A DNA stretch of 50,598 bases from Lachnoclostridium sp. UBA1308 (GTDB lineage: Bacteria; Bacillota; Clostridia; Lachnospirales; Lachnospiraceae), in assembly GCA_002307215.1 (NCBI GenBank), contig DBTU01000043.1, positions 1 to 50,598 on the forward strand, given 5' to 3'. A program made the position numbers and the translations under genes. Below the pieces are notes generated by a model. The model was given only the letters and a program-made list of their open reading frames with translations, was not told the origin of the DNA and did not search any database. This document shows, in pieces, positions 1-8,036 of this stretch; the stretch's first letter is position 1; each line of letters begins with the position of its first letter.

Positions 1-80
1 TACCGACGAATGCAAATACTCCTATGTGGAAATCATTTTTTCCCAGTCTGGATTCATCTCTTTGAAGGCTGAACTATAAC
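1..80 (+). repeat. R1 palindromic element, copy A (right half)
   Basis: This is the right half of a dispersed intergenic repeat found five times in the window. It starts in the element's centre (TACCGACGAATGCAAATAC, whose exact reverse complement lies at 43263-43281) and runs to the terminal motif GGCTGAACTATAAC at 67-80. The left half would lie beyond the window edge. The end of the element lies 29 bp before the proS -35 box. It has no coding capacity. By structure it resembles a MITE or another non-autonomous palindromic element; the function is unknown. Confidence 0.8.
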
Positions 81-109
81 GAGAGTCTTATAAGAAGGAT
101 AATATCCGC

Positions 110-138
110 TTGACAAAGCAAATGTTCTGGCATAGAAT
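110..138 (+). promoter_or_regulatory. sigma-A promoter of proS
   Basis: TTGACA at 110-115 and TAGAAT at 133-138 are separated by 17 bp, a near-consensus vegetative promoter. Transcription would start near 145 and produce the T-box leader of proS. Confidence 0.8.
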
Positions 139-169
139 TAGTTCATTATTTACAGTGAAGCATAGGAAT

Positions 170-421
170 GTATAAATAGAAAGCGTTGAAGAGGAAAATG
201 ATAATCATCCCATCAAAGAGAGAGAAGCACAGGTGTGAGCTTCTTATGCAGAGATTACCATACCGGCCTCCGAGCCTTGTATGAAAGGAAGTAAGATTTA
301 ACTTCCCCCAAATGCAGCGTAGCACCGGCGTTAACGGTTCCAAGAGAACTGCCGTAAGCAGTTAATTAGGGTGGCACCGCCGAGTCTTTCGGTCCCTTGT
401 GGGACGAAGGACTTTTTTTTT
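170..421 (+). ncRNA. T-box riboswitch (tRNA-Pro) upstream of proS
   Basis: This leader senses uncharged tRNA and controls transcription of proS. The 3' T-box core AGGGTGGCACCGCC is at 368-381. It is followed by a terminator stem (AGTCTTTCGGTCCC paired with GGGACGAAGGACT, TTGT loop) and eight T residues ending near 421. Upstream are the AGAGAG stretch and the stem I apical GGTGTGA-type loop. On the 3' side of stem I, CCG at 263-265 stands in the usual specifier context before CTCCGAG, consistent with a proline codon; a CCA five bases earlier is an alternative. The 5' boundary is approximate. The tRNA-acceptor-pairing bulge reads TGGC, not the more common TGGT. Confidence 0.88.
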
Positions 422-448
422 ATAACTAAAAATAAAGGAGAGATTATT

Positions 449-1882
449 ATGGCACAGGACAAGAAATTAGTAGAAGCGATTACGGCGATGGATGTGGATT
501 TTGCGCAATGGTATACGGATGTTGTAAAGAAGGCGGAATTAATTGAATATTCCAGCGTGAAAGGCTGCATGATACTGCGCCCGCTCGGATATGCAATCTG
601 GGAGAATATTCAAAAGGAGCTGGATGCGCGGTTTAAGGCAACCGGAGTTGAGAATGTATATATGCCGATGTTCATACCGGAGAGTTTACTGCAAAAGGAA
701 AAGGATCATGTAGCGGGGTTTGCACCCGAGGTCGCATGGGTAACCCATGGCGGCGGTGAGCCTTTACAAGAGAGAATGTGTGTTAGACCCACCTCGGAGA
801 CACTGTTTTGTGATTTTTATTCCAAAATCATTCATTCACATAGAGATCTTCCCAAAATCTATAATCAATGGTGTTCGGTAGTTCGCTGGGAGAAGACGAC
901 AAGACCGTTCCTTCGTTCCATGGAATTCCTGTGGCAGGAGGGTCATACCGCTCATGCGACCGCAGAAGAAGCAGAGGAAAAGACGATCCAGATGCTTCAT
1001 CTTTATGCTGATTTCTGTGAACAAATCCTGGCCATCCCGATGATTAAGGGACGTAAATCAGAGAAGGAGAAGTTCGCCGGAGCCCATGCTACCTATACCA
1101 TCGAGGCCTTGATGCACGACGGCAAGGCACTTCAGTCCGGCACCAGCCATAACTTTGGTGATGGCTTTGCGAAAGCTTTTGATATCCAGTATGCGGATAA
1201 GAACAATACCCTTCAATATGTTCATCAAACCTCCTGGGGGATGTCTACCAGAATTATCGGGGCAATCATCATGGTACACGGTGACGACAGCGGCTTAGTA
1301 CTTCCACCGAGAATAGCGTCTACTCAGATTATGATTATTCCGATCAATCAGAATAAAGAAGGGGTACTCGATAAGGCAAATGAGCTGAAGGATCAATTAA
1401 GTGCCTTCCGTGTCAAAGTGGATGCCTCCGATAAGAGTCCCGGCTGGAAATTCAGTGAGCAGGAGATGCGTGGTGTTCCGATCCGTATTGAAATCGGACC
1501 GAAGGATATCGAGGCTAATCAGGCAGTAATCGTGAGAAGGGATACCAGAGAGAAGATCGTGGTTTCCTTGGATGAAATTGTTATAAGAGTCGGAGAAATT
1601 CTTGAAACCATGCAGAACGAGATGCTTGAGAGGGCAAGAAATCACAGAGATTCCCATACCTATACCGCCACCAATATGGAGGACTTCGAGAAGATAGCAG
1701 CAGAGAAACCCGGATTTATCAAAGCAATGTGGTGTGAGGACGAAGCCTGCGAAAAAGAAATTAAGGATAGAGCCGGATGTTCTTCGCGTTGTATGCCGTT
1801 TGAGCAGGAGCACATTTCCGATACTTGCGTATGCTGCGGTAAGCCTGCCAAGGCAATGACCTACTGGGGTAAGGCGTATTAG
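449..1882 (+). CDS. proS: prolyl-tRNA synthetase, short archaeal-type
   Basis: This enzyme charges tRNA-Pro with proline in the cytoplasm. The 477-residue product has the class II synthetase signature RPTSET (about residue 112), a motif 2 region with RWEKTTRPF, and a motif 3 region with GMSTRIIGA. The C-terminal region is cysteine-rich (CEDEAC, CSSRC, CVCCGK) and ends in tyrosine, typical of the zinc-binding tail of archaeal/eukaryote-like ProRS. There is no large editing insertion between motifs 2 and 3, unlike the long bacterial type. The ATG at 449 was chosen over an in-frame codon at 371 because GGAGAG lies just upstream and the earlier codon is inside the T-box terminator. It is regulated by the T-box leader. 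Its TAG stop is followed in frame by 70 open codons (see next entry). Confidence 0.95.
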   Translation: MAQDKKLVEAITAMDVDFAQWYTDVVKKAELIEYSSVKGCMILRPLGYAIWENIQKELDARFKATGVENVYMPMFIPESLLQKEKDHVAGFAPEVAWVTHGGGEPLQERMCVRPTSETLFCDFYSKIIHSHRDLPKIYNQWCSVVRWEKTTRPFLRSMEFLWQEGHTAHATAEEAEEKTIQMLHLYADFCEQILAIPMIKGRKSEKEKFAGAHATYTIEALMHDGKALQSGTSHNFGDGFAKAFDIQYADKNNTLQYVHQTSWGMSTRIIGAIIMVHGDDSGLVLPPRIASTQIMIIPINQNKEGVLDKANELKDQLSAFRVKVDASDKSPGWKFSEQEMRGVPIRIEIGPKDIEANQAVIVRRDTREKIVVSLDEIVIRVGEILETMQNEMLERARNHRDSHTYTATNMEDFEKIAAEKPGFIKAMWCEDEACEKEIKDRAGCSSRCMPFEQEHISDTCVCCGKPAKAMTYWGKAY

Positions 1883-2095
1883 GCGCTAAAGGATGCATAC
1901 CGTGAAGAGGAAAAGGCTTGGCACCATTACATTGAGGTAAAGGGTGATATCAGAGTATATCATGCCTATGATAATATGGATGAAACAGGTTACTATATCA
2001 ATTTCTTTTGGGAGAAGGAGAAAGGATTGATATATTTTCAGAGTGGATATGGTGTCGGTAGGGATGGAATTGAACTTAACCGTATCCGGGATTGA
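1883..2095 (+). pseudogene. in-frame ORF remnant behind proS
   Basis: Directly after the proS TAG the same reading frame stays open for 70 codons and ends at TGA 2093-2095. The translation looks like real protein: it starts ALKDAYREEEKAWHHYIEV and ends GVGRDGIELNRIRD, with a hydrophobic/aromatic middle (YYINFFWEKEKGLIYF). It has no start codon or ribosome site of its own; the first in-frame ATG is well inside. I do not recognise the family. The simplest reading is the 3' remnant of a deleted gene joined to the end of proS. A stop-codon readthrough extension is possible but there is no direct sign of it. Confidence 0.5.
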
Positions 2096-2127
2096 AGGAA
2101 CAGATAAATGTATGCAGGAGGTGGCCC

Positions 2128-3483
2128 ATGAATTTTTCGATTCCAGTAAAAGTGAATACCATTATTGATGAGCTGATGAAGCATGGCCATGAGGCTTATG
2201 CGGTTGGAGGCTGCGTTAGGGATATGGTTCTTGGAAGGGAGCCGGAGGATTGGGATATCACTACATCTGCTACTCCGTGGGAGGTTAAGAAGATATTTCG
2301 CAGAACCGTAGATACCGGCATACAGCATGGTACCGTAACCGTGATGTCGGATAAGGATCACTTCGAGGTAACCACCTATCGGCTTGACGGCGTATATGAG
2401 GATAACCGCCACCCAAAGGAGGTTTCCTTTACCTCAAGCCTTACAGAGGACTTAAAGCGTAGGGATTTTACCATCAATGCTATGGCATATAATGAGAAAG
2501 AAGGCTTTGTTGATCTGTTCGGCGGGCTTGAGGATTTGAATAAGGGCATCATTCGCTGTGTAGGAAGTGCAGCAGAGCGTTTTGATGAGGATGCTTTACG
2601 AATTCTTCGGGCAATACGCTTTTCCGCCCAGCTTGGGTTCACGATTGAAGAAGAAACACAGAATGCAATCAGAGAAAAAACAGATCGATTAAATAATATC
2701 AGTGCGGAGAGAATAAGGGTGGAACTAACGAAGCTCATACTATCGGATCATCCGGATCGCCTTCGTACGCTCTATGAATTTGGAATAACCGGAGTTATTC
2801 TTCCGGAATTTGATCGGATGATGGAAACTCCGCAAAAGAATATCCATCATATCTTCACGGTCGGGGAGCATACGATTCGAACAGTTGAGGAAGTGGCAGG
2901 AGCTCTTCGGGATAACAGCTTCACGATAGCACAGCGAACCCTCCTTCGATGGACTATGCTACTACATGATATCGAGAAGCCCGCAACAATAAGCGTTGGC
3001 AAAGATGGGCAGAATCATTTCTATGGTCACCCGGAAAAAGGCGCGGTTACCGCTAAGAATATCTTAAAACGGCTAAAATTTGATAACGATACGCTGGACA
3101 CAGTCACTCACTTAGTAAGGTGGCACGATTACCGCTACATCCTGTCTCCTGCCGATATGCGAAGGGCTGCTGCAAAGATTGGTAAGGATTACATGGAGTT
3201 AATGTTCGAAGTAAACCGCGCCGATACGATAGCAAAGAATCCTGCGAATACCACGGGGGAGTTAGAAAAGCTGGAGTTGGCAAGGAGACTATATAGAGAA
3301 ATTCTTGTGAAGCAGGAATGTGTAAGTCTGAAGGAGCTGGCAGTGAACGGTAAGGATCTGATTGAGATTGGGTATAAGCCGGGAAGAGAGCTGGGAGAGA
3401 CGCTGAACCGGCTTTTGGAGGCTGTTATTGAGAATCCGCAGTTAAATGAGAAGGAGACCCTTCTGGCGAAAGCAAGAGCTTAA
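2128..3483 (+). CDS. cca: CCA tRNA nucleotidyltransferase with HD domain
   Basis: This enzyme adds or repairs the 3'-CCA end of tRNAs. The 451-residue product has the nucleotidyltransferase head motif GGCVRD (residues 27-32), the catalytic carboxylates in EDWDITT, the RRDFTINAMA motif that follows, and an RNA-binding neck region. A C-terminal HD phosphohydrolase domain is marked by LLHDIEKP and a later WHDYR. The HD domain in related enzymes removes 2'-phosphate or 2',3'-cyclic phosphate. The ATG at 2128 is preceded by AGGAGGTGG; a TTG 36 bp earlier lacks such a site. It may be cotranscribed with proS, which would couple two tRNA-maturation and charging genes, though a decayed ORF lies between them. 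Confidence 0.93.
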   Translation: MNFSIPVKVNTIIDELMKHGHEAYAVGGCVRDMVLGREPEDWDITTSATPWEVKKIFRRTVDTGIQHGTVTVMSDKDHFEVTTYRLDGVYEDNRHPKEVSFTSSLTEDLKRRDFTINAMAYNEKEGFVDLFGGLEDLNKGIIRCVGSAAERFDEDALRILRAIRFSAQLGFTIEEETQNAIREKTDRLNNISAERIRVELTKLILSDHPDRLRTLYEFGITGVILPEFDRMMETPQKNIHHIFTVGEHTIRTVEEVAGALRDNSFTIAQRTLLRWTMLLHDIEKPATISVGKDGQNHFYGHPEKGAVTAKNILKRLKFDNDTLDTVTHLVRWHDYRYILSPADMRRAAAKIGKDYMELMFEVNRADTIAKNPANTTGELEKLELARRLYREILVKQECVSLKELAVNGKDLIEIGYKPGRELGETLNRLLEAVIENPQLNEKETLLAKARA

Positions 3484-3561
3484 AGTGTGAAGAGAGAACA
3501 TCTTCACACTTGGGAAGAAGTACAAAATGAATTCTATAGGAAATTCATTTTGTGCTTCTTC
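3484..3561. repeat. two consecutive inverted repeats after cca
   Basis: The first hairpin pairs AGTGTGAAG (3484-3492) with CTTCACACT (3502-3510). The second has a nearly perfect 20-bp stem: GAAGAAGTACAAAATGAATT (3514-3533) pairs with 3541-3561 around a short loop. Neither is followed by a T run, so they are more likely mRNA 3'-end stabilisers or repeat remnants than terminators. Confidence 0.6.
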
Positions 3562-3600
3562 CGGGTATTGTTTGTGATAATAAATAAGTTATACAGTATA

Positions 3601-3641
3601 AGCTTCAAAAGAAATTGATCTTTTTCTTTTGAAGCTTTTTT
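3601..3641 (+). terminator. intrinsic terminator after cca
   Basis: AGCTTCAAAAGAAA pairs with TTCTTTTGAAGCT and is followed by a T run. It closes the proS-cca unit. Confidence 0.8.
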
Positions 3642-3713
3642 ATATTCATGAATTCGAATCTCCTATCATAATATTAGAAAGACGGGTTTATCGTTAGGTA
3701 GGAGGGGTCAGCC

Positions 3714-4799
3714 ATGGAGGATAGAAGCCAGGAAGCATTAAAAGAATATCGCTTGAAGATATACAATACATATAGAGCCAGAGGCGCCTTTTTGTTGGAA
3801 ACTGACGGCGGTCTAAAACTGTTTAAATGCTTTGAAGGCTCAAAAAACAGAGCCTTATTTGAAAACAGTGTTAAGGAGCATCTATCTCTTTATGGCTATC
3901 CGAATACGGATTTATTCATAAAAACAATAGATGAGAAGCTGATCTCAGAAGACAGTACAGGGTGCCAGTATATCATGAAGAATTGGTTTTGGGGAGAGGA
4001 ATGTAATTTGAAGGAATTACCCCAGATTGAAGCAGCGGCGGCTAATCTGGCCAGACTTCACTGTCTCCTATGTGGCGTTGATTTTACAAAGGAACAGCAG
4101 GAGCATAATATATCCCCCGATTTGATGGAAACCTTTGATAAACGTAACAGAGAGCTGAAGAGGGTAAAAGCTTATATCCGTGAAAAGAGACAAAAGAATG
4201 AATTTGAACTTATTTACCTTAATTATTACGATGCATTTTATGAACAGGGTTTAGCGGCGGCAGAGCTATTGATTGCATCTGCCTATACAAAACTTTTAGA
4301 GGAGGCTGTGAAGAAACAACGAGTATGTCATGGCAATTACACCTATCATAATATTATTATGCTTAAGAGCAAGGCAGAGTCAATTTCCAAGGTATATATT
4401 CCGCCGGGATGGGTTAATAAGCAGCCGTTAAGTGCGGCTGAACTGGGTGGAGCCACAGGTCCTATGGCTACGACGAATTTTGAAAAAAGTTACATTGGAC
4501 TGCAGATTTTTGACCTTTATCAATTTATTCGAAAAGTTATGGAGAAAAATGATTGGGATGTTATTTATGGAAGCAATATCATTGAGGCCTATGACAGGAT
4601 TAAGCCCATTTCAAAGGAAGAGCTGAACATTTTGTACCTGTTGTTACTTTACCCTGAGAAGTTTTGGAAGATCACTAATTTTTACTATAATGGTAAAAAA
4701 TCCTGGGTATCAGGGCGCAACATTCAAAAGCTTAATACAATTGGGGAACAAAACAGCAAAAAAGAAAGCTTTCTGCAGAAGCTGGGAGGCATCCTATAG
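3714..4799 (+). CDS. CotS-family spore coat kinase-like protein
   Basis: The 361-residue product looks like the CotS/YsxE group of spore-coat-associated proteins with an aminoglycoside-phosphotransferase/choline-kinase fold. An N-lobe with LLETDGGLKLFKCFEG resembles the beta-hairpin and lysine strand of the family. The catalytic-loop equivalent is VCHGNYTYHNIIM (about residue 205), where an Asn replaces the usual Asp after HG. A late block with NFEKSYIGLQIFDLYQFIRK fits the end of the kinase fold. The ATG at 3714 follows AGGAGGGG. It is a single gene between terminators. The altered catalytic residue suggests a structural role or weak kinase activity; that is inference. Family assignment is by recollection of CotS-like proteins in Clostridia. 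Confidence 0.75.
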   Translation: MEDRSQEALKEYRLKIYNTYRARGAFLLETDGGLKLFKCFEGSKNRALFENSVKEHLSLYGYPNTDLFIKTIDEKLISEDSTGCQYIMKNWFWGEECNLKELPQIEAAAANLARLHCLLCGVDFTKEQQEHNISPDLMETFDKRNRELKRVKAYIREKRQKNEFELIYLNYYDAFYEQGLAAAELLIASAYTKLLEEAVKKQRVCHGNYTYHNIIMLKSKAESISKVYIPPGWVNKQPLSAAELGGATGPMATTNFEKSYIGLQIFDLYQFIRKVMEKNDWDVIYGSNIIEAYDRIKPISKEELNILYLLLLYPEKFWKITNFYYNGKKSWVSGRNIQKLNTIGEQNSKKESFLQKLGGIL

Positions 4800-4874
4800 A
4801 GCTCACCCTGACAGGCACATCAATATGGACAAATTACAGAATTTTGATATTTATATGATGGTATTGATTATAGA

Positions 4875-4903
4875 TTGAATATACCCTCAAGGTAGGCTAT
4901 AAT
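4875..4903 (+). promoter_or_regulatory. sigma-A promoter of PEGA gene
   Basis: TTGAAT (4875-4880) and TATAAT (4898-4903) are 17 bp apart. Transcription near 4910 leaves a leader of about 36 nt to the ATG at 4946, which argues against the earlier ATG at 4922. Confidence 0.7.
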
Positions 4904-4945
4904 TAACATCAGATGCTATAAATGTTTTTGAATGGGGTACCTTGG

Positions 4946-6406
4946 ATGAAGCAGTCTAAAAAAGAACTTATGAATCGTTATCATGTGAATACCAGACCGA
5001 TTATACTGGTTTTAATTGCATTGGGCTTTATATCCGTAATTCTTGCTGCGACCATCATATCTTCTGCCAAGAAACTTCAAGAACAGAATGCATCTTCCGG
5101 CGTGAATCCACAGACTGGCGATGCTACGATAACACAGACGGCGGTGGGTGGAATGATTCTTGCGGTCGTTGAGAATATCGATATCGATAATCATAAAATA
5201 ACACTTTTTGATGTAGATCGACGGGACCCACTGGTTTTTTCCTATACAGGAGGAACCGATATTACAGATAAATACGGTCAGGTCATTTCCATAAATCAGA
5301 TTGATGCGGGAATTATGGTAGATGCTTCCTATGATCCATCGGATTATAAACTGACACACATGAATATATCTACTGTAGCATGGGAATATCCGGATGTGAA
5401 TAACATGACGGTTGATAAGACCGGTCATGTTATGAAGATTGCTTCTTCTAAATATAAATATACGGATGATGTCTTTGTAGTGGACGGCAATGAATCTGCT
5501 ACGGTTGACAATGTTGCGGAGCAGGATGTCCTAACGGTATGGGGCAATGAAGAGACTATATGCTCAATCATTGTAACCACGGGACACGGAACAGTAAAGC
5601 TGGAGGATTACGGGGATTATCTGGGTGATACAATCTCCATTGGTTATGAGTCAATGCTGCAAGTTACGGATGATTTTGCAGTCGGAGTCAGGGAGGGAAC
5701 CTTCAATCTTACAGTGGAAAACGGTAAGTATAGTGCAACGAAAAGTATAACAGTACTGCGAAATCAGATCAATTATGTATCTTTAGGTGATTTGGGTCCT
5801 GTCGGTGTAAAAAAGTGTGATGTAACCTTTCATATAACCCCCTTCGGAGCTGATCTGTATATTGACGGAGAGCTTACTTCATATTCCGATCCGATAGAAC
5901 TAAGCTACGGGAATCACTCGTTGAAAGCTTCGCTCGGCGGATATACTACTTATGAGGGAACAGTTGATATAGACTCGAAAGGGAAAGTCGTTAAAATAGA
6001 TCTGCCGGAGGCTACCAGTGACAGTGGTGTGCAAGTCACCGAAACTGATACCGGTGAAAGCGATGAGTCCTCCGGAGACACCTCGGATTCTTCATCAGGT
6101 GACAGCGCGACAGGGGGCTCTTCCGACGATATACAGTATACCGCTGAGGATCCTGACTTTACACTGGATGAGAGTGATTCACTTGACGCTGATCACAAGA
6201 TTTATATAAAGACGCCAAGTGATGCTTCAGTATACATGGATGGGGATTATATAGGTACGGCGCCCTGCAAATTTAATAAAATCATAGGTAATCATGTGCT
6301 AACCTTTATTGAGGATGGCTATAAGACAATGAGCTACACGGTTGAGGTTTCGGATGATGGTCTGGATGCATACTTCACCTTTCCACCGCTAACAGAATCT
6401 GATTAA
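4946..6406 (+). CDS. membrane-anchored PEGA-domain protein
   Basis: The 486-residue product has a short basic cytoplasmic N-terminus, one membrane segment (about residues 15-37, PIILVLIALGFISVIL) and a large extracellular part. Two PEGA-type repeats can be seen: one around residues 290-345 (GADLYIDGELTSYSDPIEL, GNHSLKASLGGY) and one around 418-475 (DASVYMDGDYIGTAPCKF, GNHVLTFIEDGY). They flank a Ser/Asp/Thr/Gly-rich linker (about 360-410). PEGA modules are usually surface-exposed and possibly carbohydrate- or wall-associated; no enzyme motif is visible. The ATG at 4946 fits the promoter spacing better than the one at 4922, although its ribosome site (GGGG) is modest. Confidence 0.8.
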   Translation: MKQSKKELMNRYHVNTRPIILVLIALGFISVILAATIISSAKKLQEQNASSGVNPQTGDATITQTAVGGMILAVVENIDIDNHKITLFDVDRRDPLVFSYTGGTDITDKYGQVISINQIDAGIMVDASYDPSDYKLTHMNISTVAWEYPDVNNMTVDKTGHVMKIASSKYKYTDDVFVVDGNESATVDNVAEQDVLTVWGNEETICSIIVTTGHGTVKLEDYGDYLGDTISIGYESMLQVTDDFAVGVREGTFNLTVENGKYSATKSITVLRNQINYVSLGDLGPVGVKKCDVTFHITPFGADLYIDGELTSYSDPIELSYGNHSLKASLGGYTTYEGTVDIDSKGKVVKIDLPEATSDSGVQVTETDTGESDESSGDTSDSSSGDSATGGSSDDIQYTAEDPDFTLDESDSLDADHKIYIKTPSDASVYMDGDYIGTAPCKFNKIIGNHVLTFIEDGYKTMSYTVEVSDDGLDAYFTFPPLTESD

Positions 6407-6412
6407 TTAACT

Positions 6413-6433
6413 TTCTGACATATTGTGTCAGAA
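6413..6433 (+). terminator. weak hairpin after PEGA gene
   Basis: TTCTGACA (6413-6420) pairs perfectly with TGTCAGAA (6426-6433). Only a short, interrupted T stretch follows, so termination strength is uncertain. Confidence 0.45.
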
Positions 6434-6505
6434 GGCTTTATAAAATTGGCAATTGAATCATTTTATGTAGTATAACTAAGAAACATGTCAATCGATTTTC
6501 AAACC

Positions 6506-6568
6506 CCTCTCTTTTCAAAATAATTACATTAGGCTATAATGTATGTAAAATTATGGAAACGAGAGGGG
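6506..6568 (+). promoter_or_regulatory. promoter with inverted repeat reaching the ribosome site
   Basis: A TATAAT at 6535-6540 (weak -35) precedes the coiled-coil membrane protein gene. CCCCTCTC at 6506-6513 is the exact complement of GAGAGGGG at 6561-6568, which contains the ribosome binding site. Because the left arm lies upstream of the predicted start, the stem would form only in transcripts reading in from upstream and could shut off translation from them. Confidence 0.4.
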
Positions 6569-6574
6569 CTTTTT

Positions 6575-7774
6575 ATGATTAAATTTTTATATGATAACGA
6601 TATCATCATCTATACCTATGCGGGTTTATGTGCCCTGGGACTGCTTTTGCGTCTGATAATAAACTTAGTATATAAACATCTGGTAAAAGAATCGGATAAT
6701 TTGGGCGAAACTAAGAATAAAATGTTGAAGCATATCAAAATGAAATTCGAAACCTGCTATAAGCTTAAAATAGGCGTGAATAATGTGGATACATTTGTGG
6801 ATAAAAACATTTTAAAGCATCGTTTTTGTGGAATTTTATTATCCACATGGGATAACCTGTGTGGACAAGCCCTGTTTTTAAACCTACTAGCAGTGCCTAT
6901 AATCGCGATTTTTGGAGTTGTATACAAGTGTGGACAAGACCGAATTTTACTTGCCGGAGCTGTAGGAATTTTGACTAGTGCCATAATGATCCTTGTAGAT
7001 AAAAGTATAAATCTAACCGGTAAGAAAAAGATTATGCGCTTGAATCTTCTGGACTATTTAGAAAATTTTTGTAAGGTAAGGCTGGAGCAGGAGGCAATTC
7101 ATCCGGAACTAACCTCACAGCTTCGCAAAGAATATGTCCAGGCAGCTGAATCAGGAAAACAAATTAGTGCTGCGTTTGCGCAGGAGCCTAATAAGGTGGA
7201 AGTTAAAGATGAACTGAACAGGAGAAGAGAGACAAGACTTAAAAAGGAAGAAGAGAGAAAACTTTTAATAGCAAAAAAGGAAGAGGAGCAGAAGAAGGCT
7301 GAGGAAATAAGAAAAGAAGAAGAAAGAAAAAAATTAGAGGAGAAAAAGCTGGCGGCATCCAGGCGTAGGGAAGAGGAGCGTCTTAGAATAGAGGAAGAGC
7401 GACAGGCTCTGGAGGCAAGGCGTGAGGAGTTGAAACATAAGGCGCAGGAAAGACAAAGGGCAATGGAGCTGAAGAAGCAGCAGGAACACGCAGAGAAGGG
7501 GATATTACATTATCCTGAGGAGGAGTTGAATTACTCTGCAGAAAAATCTGACATGGATATTCTTATGGAAGGTTTAGAGGAAATTGCAGCTGAGAAGGAA
7601 AGAAACCTTCAGGCAAAAACAGAAAATGACGCGAGAGAAAAGGAGAGACAAGATAAAGAACTTGCGGAAAACAGCAAAAAGCAAAAAACGGCTAATACAA
7701 AAACAAAGACGCAGGCTATGAGTATTCAGGAAGAGAAGCTAATTGAGGATGTTTTGAAAGAGTTTTTTGCATAA
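6575..7774 (+). CDS. membrane protein with long charged coiled coil
   Basis: I do not recognise a family. The 399-residue product has an N-terminal membrane segment (about residues 7-32) and a second hydrophobic block of two segments (about 95-150). From about residue 200 there is a long, highly charged heptad-like region rich in K, E, R and A (runs such as EERKKLEEKKL), which should form a single long cytoplasmic alpha helix or coiled coil. The C-terminus is a short EEKLIEDVLKEFFA amphipathic helix. The ATG at 6575 follows GAGAGG at 8-bp spacing; an in-frame ATG at 6539 coincides with the -10 box and is rejected. A membrane-tethered scaffold or tether role is only a guess. Confidence 0.75.
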   Translation: MIKFLYDNDIIIYTYAGLCALGLLLRLIINLVYKHLVKESDNLGETKNKMLKHIKMKFETCYKLKIGVNNVDTFVDKNILKHRFCGILLSTWDNLCGQALFLNLLAVPIIAIFGVVYKCGQDRILLAGAVGILTSAIMILVDKSINLTGKKKIMRLNLLDYLENFCKVRLEQEAIHPELTSQLRKEYVQAAESGKQISAAFAQEPNKVEVKDELNRRRETRLKKEEERKLLIAKKEEEQKKAEEIRKEEERKKLEEKKLAASRRREEERLRIEEERQALEARREELKHKAQERQRAMELKKQQEHAEKGILHYPEEELNYSAEKSDMDILMEGLEEIAAEKERNLQAKTENDAREKERQDKELAENSKKQKTANTKTKTQAMSIQEEKLIEDVLKEFFA

Positions 7775-7784
7775 ATGGTATTTA

Positions 7785-7950
7785 AATGTTCCAGTTCAGC
7801 CTAGCAAGGATAGTGATAAGACAGGGAAAGAAATGTTTCCATATAGGAGCCGCTTTCGCTAAGTTGCATTACGTAGTTCGTATGCAAATACTCCTATATG
7901 GAAATCATTTTTTCCAGTCCGGATACATCTCTTTGATGGCTGAACTGTAA
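7785..7950 (+). repeat. R1 palindromic element, copy B (complete)
   Basis: This is the full-length copy, about 165 bp. CAGTTCAGCC at 7792-7801 and GGCTGAACTG at 7938-7947 form perfect terminal inverted repeats. Further inside, CAGGGAAAGAAATG faces CATTTTTTCCAG, and TTTCCATATAGGA faces TCCTATATGGAAA, so the whole element can fold into one long hairpin. It begins about ten bases after the coiled-coil gene stop and ends 28 bp before the pgi -35 box. Confidence 0.85.
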
Positions 7951-7978
7951 TATTAATTATCATATTTCGGAAAAATTG

Positions 7979-8007
7979 TTGAATAATAGGTTTGCCTTTG
8001 ATAGAAT
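7979..8007 (+). promoter_or_regulatory. sigma-A promoter of pgi
   Basis: TTGAAT (7979-7984) and TAGAAT (8002-8007) with a 17-bp spacer, 29 bp before the chosen pgi start. Confidence 0.65.
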
Positions 8008-8036
8008 ATAAGAAAAAAGATGAAGGGAGTATAATA

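Noticed and set aside
371..448. 26-codon N-terminal extension of ProRS
   Set aside because: It lies in the T-box terminator; the ATG at 449 has the ribosome site.
1397..1813. 138-codon reverse ORF inside proS
   Set aside because: It is antisense to a clear synthetase gene, with unnatural composition and no start signals.
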